Source: Armatimonadetes bacterium CG06_land_8_20_14_3_00_66_21
GTDB lineage: Bacteria; Armatimonadota; Abditibacteriia; CG2-30-66-41
NCBI GenBank assembly: GCA_002779825.1
Contig: PEVN01000079.1
Coordinates: 1-42,689, forward strand
Reading direction: 5' to 3'
Length of the DNA: 42,689 bases
The notes beneath the pieces were generated by a model that worked only from the letters and a program-made list of their open reading frames with translations, was not told the origin of the DNA and made no database searches. The translations under genes and the position numbers were made by a program. Below, in pieces: positions 34,495 through 42,689 of the stretch (position 1 is its first letter; each line of letters opens with the position of its first letter).

Positions 34495-35196
34495 TTAGAA
34501 CCGCTGGTTGTAGCTGACGCCCACCCGGTGGTGAGTGGTGTTGTCTAAGTGCACCAGCCCGAAGTCGGCAGTGAGCTTGTCGGTGAGGTGGGCGCGGATG
34601 CCGGCGTTCTTCGAGTTGTTGAAGTGCTCGCCCAGCACACTGACGTACTTCCCGAGCTTCAGCTCGAGCCCGACGAAGAAGTTGCTGTCGACCCCGCCGA
34701 TGAGACCGAAATGGCCGTCGAGGCTGATGTCGCGGAAGTGGCGGAGCGCCTGGAGCGTGCGCGGGTCTGCGTCGGACTCGATGGCTTTGCGGTGAATCAG
34801 GTTCTTGCTGGCGACGCCGTAGACCAGCGTCTTGTTCTCGTTCGTCGCGTCGATGACGCCCATGGCGATGCTGGCGTCCTCCGCCTTGACCTTGGGCATG
34901 GCGTACTTGAGGTTGACGCGCGTGTCGGTCATGATGGGCGTACCGGTCTTGGTGTGGTCCAGCCCGATCTCGAGCCCGTCAACAGCGCCGAAGTTCACGG
35001 AGTACTGGTTCGTGTCAGAGATGTCGTGCAGCTTGGCGTAGGCGGCCACGTTCCACAGCTCTTTCCCAACGGTCTCGGCCGTCGGCACAACAATCAGACC
35101 GGTGTACCCGAAATAGGACGGGTCTGCCGAGACGCCTGCCGTCAGCAATCCCAACAACACCATCCCCCCGAGCATTACGCTTCTTGCTACCTTCAC
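34495..35196 (-). CDS. YjbH-like outer-membrane beta-barrel protein
   Basis: 233 residues from GTG 35196, with GGAGG seven bases upstream; 13 upstream codons are ignored. A signal peptide (SVMLGGMVLLGLLTAGVSA) leads to a mature DPSYFGYTGLIVVPTAETV start, the beginning typical of YjbH-family proteins. Repeated amphipathic strands (VDGLEIGLDHTKTG, FFVGLELKLGKYVSVLGEHF, KLTADFGLVHL) and a terminal Phe fit an outer-membrane barrel. This is good evidence for a diderm envelope. YjbH relatives are linked to exopolysaccharide. A strong promoter precedes it and a terminator follows. Confidence 0.78.
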   Translation of the reverse strand: MKVARSVMLGGMVLLGLLTAGVSADPSYFGYTGLIVVPTAETVGKELWNVAAYAKLHDISDTNQYSVNFGAVDGLEIGLDHTKTGTPIMTDTRVNLKYAMPKVKAEDASIAMGVIDATNENKTLVYGVASKNLIHRKAIESDADPRTLQALRHFRDISLDGHFGLIGGVDSNFFVGLELKLGKYVSVLGEHFNNSKNAGIRAHLTDKLTADFGLVHLDNTTHHRVGVSYNQRF

Positions 35197-35335
35197 TGCA
35201 CGACCTCCATGAGTGTTGACTGTACCTGTTGGCACGTCTGTGAATTGGGCCGTTCTCTCTGCGCCACGCTAACTTGGGCTTCAGGACCTGCCGGAACGGC
35301 GGAAGGCGAGGTTCCCATTGCTCGCGGCCCAACAG

Positions 35336-35365
35336 ATTATGACACGCTGTGCGGTCGAGTGTCAA
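35336..35365 (-). promoter_or_regulatory. Sigma-70-like promoter of the YjbH-like gene
   Basis: On the minus strand TTGACA (35360-35365) and CATAAT (35336-35341) are 18 bases apart, a close match to the consensus. It lies about 140 bases before the GTG start, leaving a long leader with no recognised riboswitch. It also sits within 50 bases of the end of the MscS pseudogene. Confidence 0.7.
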
Positions 35366-35382
35366 ATGAGTGTGGCGAAGAG

Positions 35383-37939
35383 TCAGTTGCTGTCGTCCTT
35401 TTCGGCCTCCGTCAGCCCCCGGTCCGCCGGAGTGGGCGCGACCCTCTCCGGCGCCCCGGCAAGCGACGGGAGCGCCGCGAGGGGCGTCTGCCCCTGTCCG
35501 CGCACGTAGAGATTCCGCACCGGGTAGTTGATCTCGATGCCCTCTTCCCTGAACCGGCGGAACAACGCCTTGATGAACTCGTGGGCCAACAGGTACTGGG
35601 CGCCACGATCCTTGACCCGCAGGACCACCACGAAGTTGATGTTGGAGTCACCGAACTCCTTGAAGCGCACCGCCGGTTCCCAGTCCAGCGCGCTCCCCTC
35701 GACGCGCGCCAGAGTCTCCACGGCGACCTCGACGGCGACCTGCTCTACGTGGTCCAAGTCGCTCTCGTAGCTGACTCCGCAGGAGACCTAGACGGATTGC
35801 TCCTGGGCCGGCAGGTTCTCGTTGGTGACCACCGCCTCGCTCAGCTTGGAGTTGGGGATCACGATCATGTTGTTGGCGTAGGGGCGGATCTTGGTGTTGC
35901 GCCAGCCGATGTCGTCGATGAACCCCGCTTCCCCCGAGTCGAGCGACACGAAGTCTCCCGGCTTGATTGAGCGGTCCATCATGATGTAGAACCCAGCAAA
36001 GAGGTTCTTGAGCGTGTCCTGAAGCGCCAGGGCCACCGCGAGGCTGGCAACCCCGAGACTGGCGAGGATCGGGGTGATCTTGAGCCCCAACTGGCTGAAG
36101 ATGAACGTGATGCCCAGCGCCAGCAGCACGAGGTTGCCGGCCTTGCGCCCGAGCAACACCGCCGGCACAGCGTCGGTGCGCTCCTGCTCCGCTGCCAGGG
36201 CGAGGTAGTGGGTGGTCAGCCCCGTGGTCCGCCGCAGCACCGCGTAGGTTGCCAGCGCCGCCAGCGCGCCGTGGTAGAGCCGCCCAACCAGGACTTGGTG
36301 GGCCGCTCCCGCGCACAGGCCAGCGCCGTAGCCCAGCGGGATCAGCACCCCCCAGAGCACCACCGGCGTGGCGCTGACGCGAGCAAGTGCCTCATGCCAG
36401 CCGCCGCCGAGGTAGCGCAGTGGCCGAAGCAGCCACGGCACCGCCACCGCAGAGACCCCCCCCAGCGCAGTACCCAGCGACAAAGCGAGGCTGGCCGCGG
36501 TCAGCCGGTCGGTGAGATCCCCTCGTCCCCACAGCGCCAACAGCCCGGAAAGAGCCAGCATCAGCAGCCCAAATCCGAACGAGACCTGCAGCAAGCGGGA
36601 GGGAGTCGGCAACTCGCCGTGGGCGCCGGGCGCAATCGGCGCCTCGTCGCCAGCCGCAATGCCACTGGCCCGGGCGGCTGCCCGCTCCAGCACGGGAAGC
36701 GCGTGGCGGAGTGCCCACACGGTGGCCAGCAGGAGCGCCGCCGTCAACGGCAGATTCCGGCCAATGTAGACCGACAGGTTGTAGAACCCAGTCGCACGGA
36801 GGATGACCACCGCCACAACGGCCGCGGAGTGCGCAGACGCGGCGAGGGTCAAGAAGGGCAGCGCCAGCAGCGCTCCGCCCGCCGTGCCGGCAGGGCGGAG
36901 CAGCGCGTACCAGACGCCAGCCTCCGGGAGAGCCGTCCCGGACTGTGTGCCCTCGCCGCGACGGCGGAGCACCACGGTCTGGATGCTCTTGTTGCCCTGA
37001 GTGGCAATGCCTATGGCCAGCAGGACGGCGAGGACCAACAGCAGGTATACTCGCGAAGGTTAGGAATACACCGAAGTGGAAGTTCGCAGAACTTCACCCG
37101 TGGGCGTGTGGTGAGCACCCAACACACTGCTGTGCACGCAGAGGCGTCGAACTTGTGCAATAGCTTTGGTGTATTCCTAACCTTCGCGAGTATAGTACGA
37201 GCGCGCGTGAGTCGCCAGCCACGCTGAGAGCTGCTCCGCTGCTGGCGCGCGCCAGCCGGCCAAGTCGGCGCCGGCAGCGCCCAGCGTGTCCACGGAGAGC
37301 CGCGAGTCGCTCCGCCGCCCAAGGGCGTTGGCGCGGCAGGTTTCCAGGCCCAAGGCCAACTGCTCGGAGCGCGTGCCGGCCATAGCGACGTTGTTGGCCA
37401 CGGCGCCACGCAGCTCCTCCAGCACGGCGAGCAGCTCGTCGCACTGGAGCTGACAGCGGGCGGCCGTCTGGTCTCGGCCGGACCGTGCCAGGACGGCATA
37501 TTCGTCGCGCCGGCCAGCCCAAGTCTGTCGGTCCGCGGCCACCTCCGTCAACTGCCCCTCCCACTCGGCCGCTTGCGCACCCAGGTGGGCGATCGCCTTC
37601 TCCCTTGGCAGGCGTGTCAACTTCCGGTTGCCCGCCCCCCGCCACCGGCGGCTCAGCGGCAGGCTCGGCGGGCGAGGGATCGGCGTCGAGCGCGTGCGGG
37701 CGGGCTTTCCGGAAGCCCTCCGCCTTGGCTTTGCCGCCCTAGGTTGCCGGTTTCGATGGCGGCGGCGTCTCCTCGCCGCCGGCAGACGACCGGTGCGCCT
37801 TCGGTTCCGGCGCTGCCTTGGGCGCCGCGTCCTGTGCGGCCGCAAGGTTGCCAGCCAAAGTGGCTATCAACAGGAGCAAGGCGGCGGCGAACTTCCGGCC
37901 AGGGCGGCAGCCCCAGGGCCTGCGTCGCTGATTCTGCAT
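35383..37939 (-). pseudogene. Decayed MscS-family channel gene with four lesions
   Basis: The gene begins at ATG 37939 with a signal peptide (KFAAALLLLIATLAGNLAAA) and a Pro/Ala/Lys-rich region. Four lesions follow in order: TAG at 37739-37741 (after PPPSKPAT), a frameshift near 37600-37615, the 145-bp element at 37048-37192, and TAG at 35788-35790. After the shift the periplasmic helical region runs to LSAWLATHARSYY at the element; removing the element joins it exactly to LLLVLAVLLAIG and the membrane part. The MscS core shows ITPILASLGVASLAVALALQD, KPGDFVSL and MIVIPNSKLSEAVVTNEN, then after the TAG VSCGVSYESDLDHVEQV up to the normal family end. No full-length product is possible. Partial ORFs would encode only fragments. 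Confidence 0.9.
37048..37192 (+). mobile_element. Palindromic MITE-like element, copy 2 (inside the MscS pseudogene)
   Basis: A 145-bp element with TA at both sides (37046-37047 and 37193-37194). Including the TA, the end repeats are 31 bases (37046-37076 and 37164-37194) with one mismatch, beginning TATACTCGCGAAGGTTAGGA. An internal perfect hairpin GAAGTTC-GCA-GAACTTC (37080-37096) matches the one in copy 1. It is the same length as copy 1 and aligns with its reverse complement over more than 60 bases from the hairpin-bearing end. Removing it with one TA restores ARSYY-LLLVLAV in the host gene, an independent check of its limits. It has no coding capacity for a transposase. Confidence 0.88.
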
Positions 37940-38053
37940 ACGGGTGTTCTCCTTGTCCGAGACCCGCGTTCACCCGCACCGACCGGACCCGGAGGCAGTA
38001 TTGTATCCCAGGGACACGGCTGTTCGCTCACCATGATCCTGCTGCCGGAGCCG

Positions 38054-39190
38054 CTAGCGCTCAGGGCCCTTTTGCAGCGACCGCCGCCGCTTCGACCCCA
38101 GCCAGCCGATCTTGCGGAACGCCACCAACAGCGCGCCAGCAGTGCCCGCCATCAGCGCCAGGCAGAATGGGTACCCCCATTTCCAGTTCAGCTCGGGCAT
38201 GTTCAAGGGCGACGTGCTTGGGTTGAAGTTCATCCCATAGACGCCGGCAATGAAGGTCAACGGGATGAAGATGGTGGCGATGAGCGTCAGCACTTTCATG
38301 ACTTCGTTCATGCGATTGCTGAGGCTGGAGAGGTAGATGTCCATCAGCCCCGACGCCAGTTCGCGGTCGTTCTCGATCAGGTCGAGGACCTGAATGGCGT
38401 GGTCGTAGCAGTCGCGTAGATAGACGCGCGTCGAGTCGGAGACGAACTGAGTGTCGTCGCGCATCAGGGCGTTGATTGCCTCCCGGAGGGGGAAGAGCGC
38501 GCGCCGCAGGCCCAGCAACTCGCGCTTGGTGTCCTGGATGTGCGACACCATCTCATCGTCGGGATGCAGGATGATCTCGTCTTCCAGCAGCTCCAGACGC
38601 TCGCCGTAGTCTTCCAGCACCGGGAAATAGCCGTCGATGAGGGCGTCCAACAGCGCGTAGGCAAGGTGGTCGGGACCCTCGTGCCGCACGCGGCCCGCGC
38701 CCTTCCGGATCCGCTCGCGCACCGGGCCGAGGCAATCGCCCGGGTACTCCTGGAAGGTCAGCACGAAGTTGCTGCCCAGGAACAGGTTCAGTTGCTCGGT
38801 GGCGGTCTGGTCGCCATAGGGCGCCATGGGGGCGATCAGGAACACGTGGTCAACGTACTCCTCCAGCTTCGGCCGGTGGCCACTGTTGACGACGTCCTCC
38901 AGGGCGAGCGGGTGCAGACCGAAGAGGCGTCCCAGCTCCAAGATCACCTCCGCGTCGCCCAGCCCGTCGACACACACCCAGGTCGCGGGCCATTTTCCGA
39001 GGAAGTCGCGCACCTCCGCCGGTTGCTCGAGGCGCTTCTCCTCGTACCCGTCGGGGCCGTACGCAAGCACGGTGACGACCGGTGGCGGCGACTGGGGATC
39101 GGCCACCACCAGTCCCGGAACAGCTCCGGGCTGGATGTTGGCGCGTCTGCGTCTCGGGTGCTTCTTCGCGGGGTGATGACGCCTGCTCAT
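38054..39190 (-). CDS. corA: CorA-family magnesium channel 2
   Basis: 378 residues from ATG 39190 with AAAGGA upstream; the 41 codons before it are rejected. A basic leader (MSRRHHPAKKHPRRRRANIQ) is followed by the CorA funnel domain (WVCVDGLGDAEVILELGRLF, HPLALEDVVNSGHRPKLEEY), then two membrane helices with YGMN (GMN about 319-321) and a periplasmic loop starting FNPSTSPLNMPELNWKWGYP, which fits the standard CorA end. It belongs to the subgroup with the LxxLALEDVxN motif and is more canonical than CorA 1. The two channels may differ in Mg2+/Co2+ role or regulation. Confidence 0.95.
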   Translation of the reverse strand: MSRRHHPAKKHPRRRRANIQPGAVPGLVVADPQSPPPVVTVLAYGPDGYEEKRLEQPAEVRDFLGKWPATWVCVDGLGDAEVILELGRLFGLHPLALEDVVNSGHRPKLEEYVDHVFLIAPMAPYGDQTATEQLNLFLGSNFVLTFQEYPGDCLGPVRERIRKGAGRVRHEGPDHLAYALLDALIDGYFPVLEDYGERLELLEDEIILHPDDEMVSHIQDTKRELLGLRRALFPLREAINALMRDDTQFVSDSTRVYLRDCYDHAIQVLDLIENDRELASGLMDIYLSSLSNRMNEVMKVLTLIATIFIPLTFIAGVYGMNFNPSTSPLNMPELNWKWGYPFCLALMAGTAGALLVAFRKIGWLGSKRRRSLQKGPER

Positions 39191-39294
39191 GGCGTGGTCC
39201 TTTCGGTGGCCGGGCTCCATGGGTGCCTGTCGCGTTGCTGTGAGAAGGCCCCCTTGGCAGGAAGCTGGAGGGCAGAAACATGGAGGGCGATAGA

Positions 39295-42200
39295 CTACCC
39301 GGAGGCGTAGCACACGACGGCGCCTTGCTTGAGGACGGCGATTGCCCGACCGTCCCCGTCAACGCACAGGCCGCCCGGGAGTGGCGGCGAAGGGAGGGTC
39401 TGGCTGGCGAGCGTTCGGCCGTCTTTGAGGTCGAGGACTTGCAGGAACTGCGAGGAGCCGCTTCCGTCCGTGCCGACTGCCACCACGGCGTTGGTCGTGA
39501 GGGCGAGGGCGACGCAGTTCGTCAGCGCGTCGGCCTTCCACCGCAGCCGACGGGCGGCACGCTGCGGGTCAGCGATCCAGTCGTCGCCAGCGTCGGTGTC
39601 CAGGCAGACGAGCGGCCCCTTGCCGGCGATGACGAAAGCCCCGTTGCCGAACGCCGGGGGCGCCATTCCTCGGAACCGTGCGGGTGACTTGGTGAGGTGT
39701 GCGTCCGCGGAGACGATCTCGTAGGGGGCGATCCAGTCGAGCAGCGACTCATCCTCCTGGGTGAAGAGGCGCGGCCCGCCAACCATCACGTACTTCCCGA
39801 GGAAGCCCGTGACTTCGCGCCCTCTGTTGGCGGCGGGTCCGGCGGTGCCAGGCGGGGCGTTGAGGCATTCGCCCGTGGCGAGGTCATAGCCGGCGGGCGA
39901 GGTGGTGTTGCCACCGGCCAGCCAGAGCTTGCCGCCGGCAACGGTCAGGTCGCCCTGCACCGACACGCCCGCGCGACGCTCCGGGTCGAGGTGACCGGAG
40001 GTGGCGTTCTGCCACTTCGGCTTGCCGGTCACAGCGTCCAGTGCGAGAACGTAAGTCCCGTCATTGTCAATGAGACCTGCAGCGGCATACACCGTCCCCT
40101 CCTGAACCAGCACACCACTGTTGACGGGCCAGGTGGCACTCGGGGCACCGTAGACGATGATCCGTCGTTCCCACGGAGCCGCCCGGAACCGCCACAACGG
40201 GCGACCCGTGGCCGCCTCTAGGGCGTAGACGTAGCCGTCTGCGCAGCCGAAGTAGAGCCGCCCCTGCCACACCGTCGGCGGCTGCCGAACCGGTCCTCCA
40301 GTAAGGAACTGCCAGCGCGCCTCGCCGGTGGCCGCGTCCAGCGCGCGGACCCGACAGTCCAGTCCGGCGACGAAGACCAGCCCGCCAGCGGCAACGGGAG
40401 GCGTCGGAGTGAAGGGCTGCCGGGGCGTCCACCTCCATGCCTGCTTCAACCCGCGCGGAACCGAGACCGAGGAGAAGCAGCTTCGCAGGCTGTCATGTCG
40501 GTAGGTCGGCCAGTCGCTCGGCGACCCGCCGAAGGCCGCCACCTCGGCGGGGTCAGCGACGAGCGCTTCGAGCGGCTTGCCGGGAATCCTTTCTCCGCGC
40601 GGGTTCACCGTGGCGGCCGGTGCCAGCGCCAGCGCACCCACCAACTGCATGTTCGTGTCGCAGTCCCACGGCGTCACCTGCAGCAGCCCGTTCGCGGCCA
40701 GCAGCCCGTCGTTGCACGGAGGGCGGAAGGCGTGGCTCACCTCGGACTTGCCGGTGGAGAGGTCGTACCGCACAGCGCCCTCGCCCGCCTTGTCCTTCGG
40801 GAAGCTGCCCCGATAGAAGAGCGAACCGGGACAGCCGGTCAGCCGAGCGCAGGATTGCTTCTGCATGCCCGGGTCCTTCACAACCACACCCGTTAAGGCG
40901 TCCAGCATGGTGCAGCTCGGCACATGGCCCATGAGCTTGCCGTCGACAAGAACCAAGTTGGTGGCGTTGTCGGCACCCGAGACTGTCCACAGCAGCTTGC
41001 CGTCGGTGGCAGACAGCGCGAGCACCTTCCGCCTCCCTTGCCCGCCGAAGTACACCGCCTTGTCCGTGCAAAGCGCGTACGGGCTGAGCTGAAACGCAGC
41101 CCCTTGCGCGAACGGCACCGAAATGCCTGCCAGCACTCTGCGGTCGCTGTTGCGCCAGAGGCGGGTGCCGGTCTTCGCGTCGAGGCAGTCGACGGAGACG
41201 CCTTCGCAATGGAGGAAGATCCGCCCCGCCGCCATGCACAGCGACCGCGGCGCAATGGGCGCCTGCGGCGCGTACGTCCACCGCAACTGCTTGGTCTGCG
41301 GCGCGATGGCGGCGAGGAGGTCGCCGCTCCCGGGGCCGCCGGCGCCCCCCGCTCCCTTGCCCGGCTCTGTCGCGCCCCGGCGACGAGTCCGGGCGACCGA
41401 CCGCGCCCCCTCCTCACCGTTGCCAACGAGACCGAACAGCGTGCCGTTTTCGACTGCCAGCCACTTCCAGTAGCCGCCGTCGGCGGGAGAATTCGGGGCG
41501 ACGATCTCGCCCCGTTGCGCCCCGGTGGCGGGATCGAGCACGAGGCAGCGCCGCCCGTCCGCCAAAAACAGCGCCTCCGGCGTCGCCACGAACAGCGAAG
41601 GCTGCGTGAGAAATCCCTCGGGGAGCGGCCGCGTCCAGAGCGGCGAGCCGTTGTAGGCGCTGGTGGCGTAGAGTGTGTTGAGATACGGTCTCTCACGCTC
41701 GTGTGCCGTCAGATGCCCCGAGGCGCGGAACTGCCTGCCGCCCGAAATGACCGACACGGACGGGACTGCAGTGAACCACGGTTCCGCCAAGAACTGAGTG
41801 AGGAACGGCGGCTTGACCAGCAAGTCCCGCGACACGGGGTTGTTGTCGGGGCCGTGCTGCCAGTGCGTCCAGTCGGCGGCGCCGGCAGGCACCGGTTTGC
41901 CGAGTCGCACCCACGAGCCGAGAGCGTCCCGCTCGACAGGCGCCTGCTGCCCTTGCGCGTCGCCGGCCCAAGCTGCAAGGCCGTCGGCGGGTGCCGCGTT
42001 CCGCAGGACCACACACCCGCCCGGCCGGAGGACCCGCAGGACCTCCTCTGCCCGGATCGTCCCCAAGGCGGCCGGCGAGGCGGACCCGCAGAGCACCGCG
42101 TCAATGAGGTTGTCCGCGTATGGCAGCCGGCCCGGCGGCGAGGTGGTCACGGTGACTCGGGTCCCATACAGACCGGCGGCGTCGAGCACGCCGCGGGAGG

Positions 42201-42468
42201 CGGCCGCCGTGCGGAAGTCCGCCTCAACGACCTCAACCAGCAACCGAGTCCGCCGAGCGACCGCCGCAGCCAGCGCCGCCGCGTTCTCTCCGAGCACAAC
42301 GCAGACCCCACGGTCAAGGGCCGCCCGACGCAGCAGCCCCTCCACCAGGCTCACAGTCTCCGGGCGCTCAGTTGGGTCCGGCTCGGCAGGTGCGCTGTGT
42401 GCACGGACAGGACACAGACCGACACTCAGCGCCAACAGCAGGCCCGCAGTTCGGGCGCTTACGCTCAT
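39295..42468 (-). CDS. Exported methyltransferase-like domain fused to a PQQ-type beta-propeller
   Basis: 1057 residues from ATG 42468 with AGGAG seven bases upstream; the open upstream frame is not coding. A signal peptide (TAGLLLALSVGLCPVRAHSA) is followed by a class I methyltransferase-like domain (about 40-165: RLPYADNLIDAVLCGS, EEVLRVLRPGGCVVLRN) without a clear SAM GxGxG motif. From about 210 come many propeller repeats with PQQ-like blades: YNGSPLWTRPLP, LDAKTGTRLWRNSDR, LSATDGKLLWTVSG, LDAATGEARWQFLTG, LEAATGRPLWRFRAAP, LDAVTGKPKWQNATSG. The combination is known in planctomycete-like bacteria; its function is not established. The degenerate methyltransferase may be a binding rather than a catalytic domain. 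Confidence 0.85.
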   Translation of the reverse strand: MSVSARTAGLLLALSVGLCPVRAHSAPAEPDPTERPETVSLVEGLLRRAALDRGVCVVLGENAAALAAAVARRTRLLVEVVEADFRTAAASRGVLDAAGLYGTRVTVTTSPPGRLPYADNLIDAVLCGSASPAALGTIRAEEVLRVLRPGGCVVLRNAAPADGLAAWAGDAQGQQAPVERDALGSWVRLGKPVPAGAADWTHWQHGPDNNPVSRDLLVKPPFLTQFLAEPWFTAVPSVSVISGGRQFRASGHLTAHERERPYLNTLYATSAYNGSPLWTRPLPEGFLTQPSLFVATPEALFLADGRRCLVLDPATGAQRGEIVAPNSPADGGYWKWLAVENGTLFGLVGNGEEGARSVARTRRRGATEPGKGAGGAGGPGSGDLLAAIAPQTKQLRWTYAPQAPIAPRSLCMAAGRIFLHCEGVSVDCLDAKTGTRLWRNSDRRVLAGISVPFAQGAAFQLSPYALCTDKAVYFGGQGRRKVLALSATDGKLLWTVSGADNATNLVLVDGKLMGHVPSCTMLDALTGVVVKDPGMQKQSCARLTGCPGSLFYRGSFPKDKAGEGAVRYDLSTGKSEVSHAFRPPCNDGLLAANGLLQVTPWDCDTNMQLVGALALAPAATVNPRGERIPGKPLEALVADPAEVAAFGGSPSDWPTYRHDSLRSCFSSVSVPRGLKQAWRWTPRQPFTPTPPVAAGGLVFVAGLDCRVRALDAATGEARWQFLTGGPVRQPPTVWQGRLYFGCADGYVYALEAATGRPLWRFRAAPWERRIIVYGAPSATWPVNSGVLVQEGTVYAAAGLIDNDGTYVLALDAVTGKPKWQNATSGHLDPERRAGVSVQGDLTVAGGKLWLAGGNTTSPAGYDLATGECLNAPPGTAGPAANRGREVTGFLGKYVMVGGPRLFTQEDESLLDWIAPYEIVSADAHLTKSPARFRGMAPPAFGNGAFVIAGKGPLVCLDTDAGDDWIADPQRAARRLRWKADALTNCVALALTTNAVVAVGTDGSGSSQFLQVLDLKDGRTLASQTLPSPPLPGGLCVDGDGRAIAVLKQGAVVCYASG

Positions 42469-42542
42469 GATTCGGCTCCTCAACCGGTTCGCCCCCGCAA
42501 GGCTTGCCCCGACTGGATTGTCACACACGGCTTGAGGCGCTG

Positions 42543-42689
42543 TCAACGCGCGCCGGACTGCAGCGCAAGTTCGGCCAGCACCGGTCTGTGGTCGGACACC
42601 TGCGTGTCCAGAGCGCGGCACGACTGCACCCGGAGCTGGCTCGAGGCCCAGACGTAGTCAATCCGGAGAAGCGGACGGGCACTCGTGAA
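42543..42689 (-). CDS. Endonuclease/exonuclease/phosphatase-family protein, C-terminal end
   Basis: The last 48 codons of a gene that enters from beyond the window; there is no start here, and the TGA is at 42543-42545. The peptide has the standard terminal motifs of the EEP fold: RIDYVWASSQLRV and, after LDTQVSDHRPVLAELAL, the catalytic Asp-His pair in SDHRPV. Such enzymes hydrolyse phosphodiesters or phosphate esters; the exact activity is unknown. It ends 74 bases before the propeller gene on the same strand. Confidence 0.85.
   Translation of the reverse strand, partial: FTSARPLLRIDYVWASSQLRVQSCRALDTQVSDHRPVLAELALQSGAR

Noticed and set aside
37048-37192. The palindromic elements as integron attC sites or a CRISPR array
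   Set aside because: Each is a single palindrome with TA duplication, no integrase or spacer spacing, and precise excision restores host frames.
35788-37741. TAG codons in the MscS gene as pyrrolysine or UAG recoding, given the MttB-family gene
   Set aside because: TAG is a normal stop in several genes here (for example 4049 and 39295), the MttB-like gene has no in-frame TAG, and the same gene also has a frameshift and an insertion.

Overview
The window is GC-rich, densely coded and mostly on the minus strand. It looks like a chromosome segment from an uncultured diderm bacterium of the Planctomycetota, Armatimonadota, Hydrogenedentota or Lentisphaerota type. The reasons are the large exported glycosidase-like proteins (GxGYxYP, DUF4091/GH123-like, GHL10-like, GH106-like), a secreted methyltransferase/PQQ-propeller fusion, a non-pyrrolysine MttB homologue, and an outer-membrane barrel protein that implies two membranes. 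The phylum cannot be fixed from the sequence alone. No rRNA, tRNA, CRISPR array, phage gene or transposase gene was seen, and no unexplained gap exceeds 300 bases.

Layout. 1-6.8 kb: end of a metallo-beta-lactamase-fold hydrolase, a large MscS channel, a universal stress protein, and a TrkA/TrkH potassium uptake pair. 6.9-12 kb: MttB-like methyltransferase, a sialidase-like/SGNH hydrolase fusion, and an MNT/HEPN toxin-antitoxin pair whose HEPN gene carries an in-frame insertion element. 11.8-25 kb: exported sugar-active enzymes interleaved with MazEF-like and BrnTA modules, a truncated formylglycine-generating-enzyme-like fragment, and a CobW-type GTPase. 25-39 kb: an envelope and ion-homeostasis region with two CorA channels, two polysaccharide deacetylases (one broken), a half-length universal stress protein, a DUF1003 protein, MprF, an esterase, a membrane site-2 protease, a small CBM48 protein, a YjbH-like barrel and a decayed MscS gene. 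39-42.7 kb: the methyltransferase/PQQ-propeller giant and the tail of an endonuclease/exonuclease/phosphatase-family gene.

The most notable discovery is a 145-bp palindromic element present twice (10942-11086 and 37048-37192). Each copy is flanked by a duplicated TA and has about 30-bp inverted ends. The two copies differ at three end positions, and both arms of each copy carry the matching change. Removing either copy with one TA restores an uninterrupted host reading frame. One copy adds exactly 49 sense codons to a HepT-like gene; the other interrupts an MscS gene that also carries two TAG stops and a frameshift. This looks like a non-autonomous MITE, probably mobilised by an IS630/Tc1-like transposase encoded elsewhere.

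Two other genes carry in-frame stops: TAA in a deacetylase and TGA at the N-terminus of mprF. Different stop codons are involved and TAG, TGA and TAA all serve as normal stops nearby, so gene decay or assembly error is likelier than recoding.
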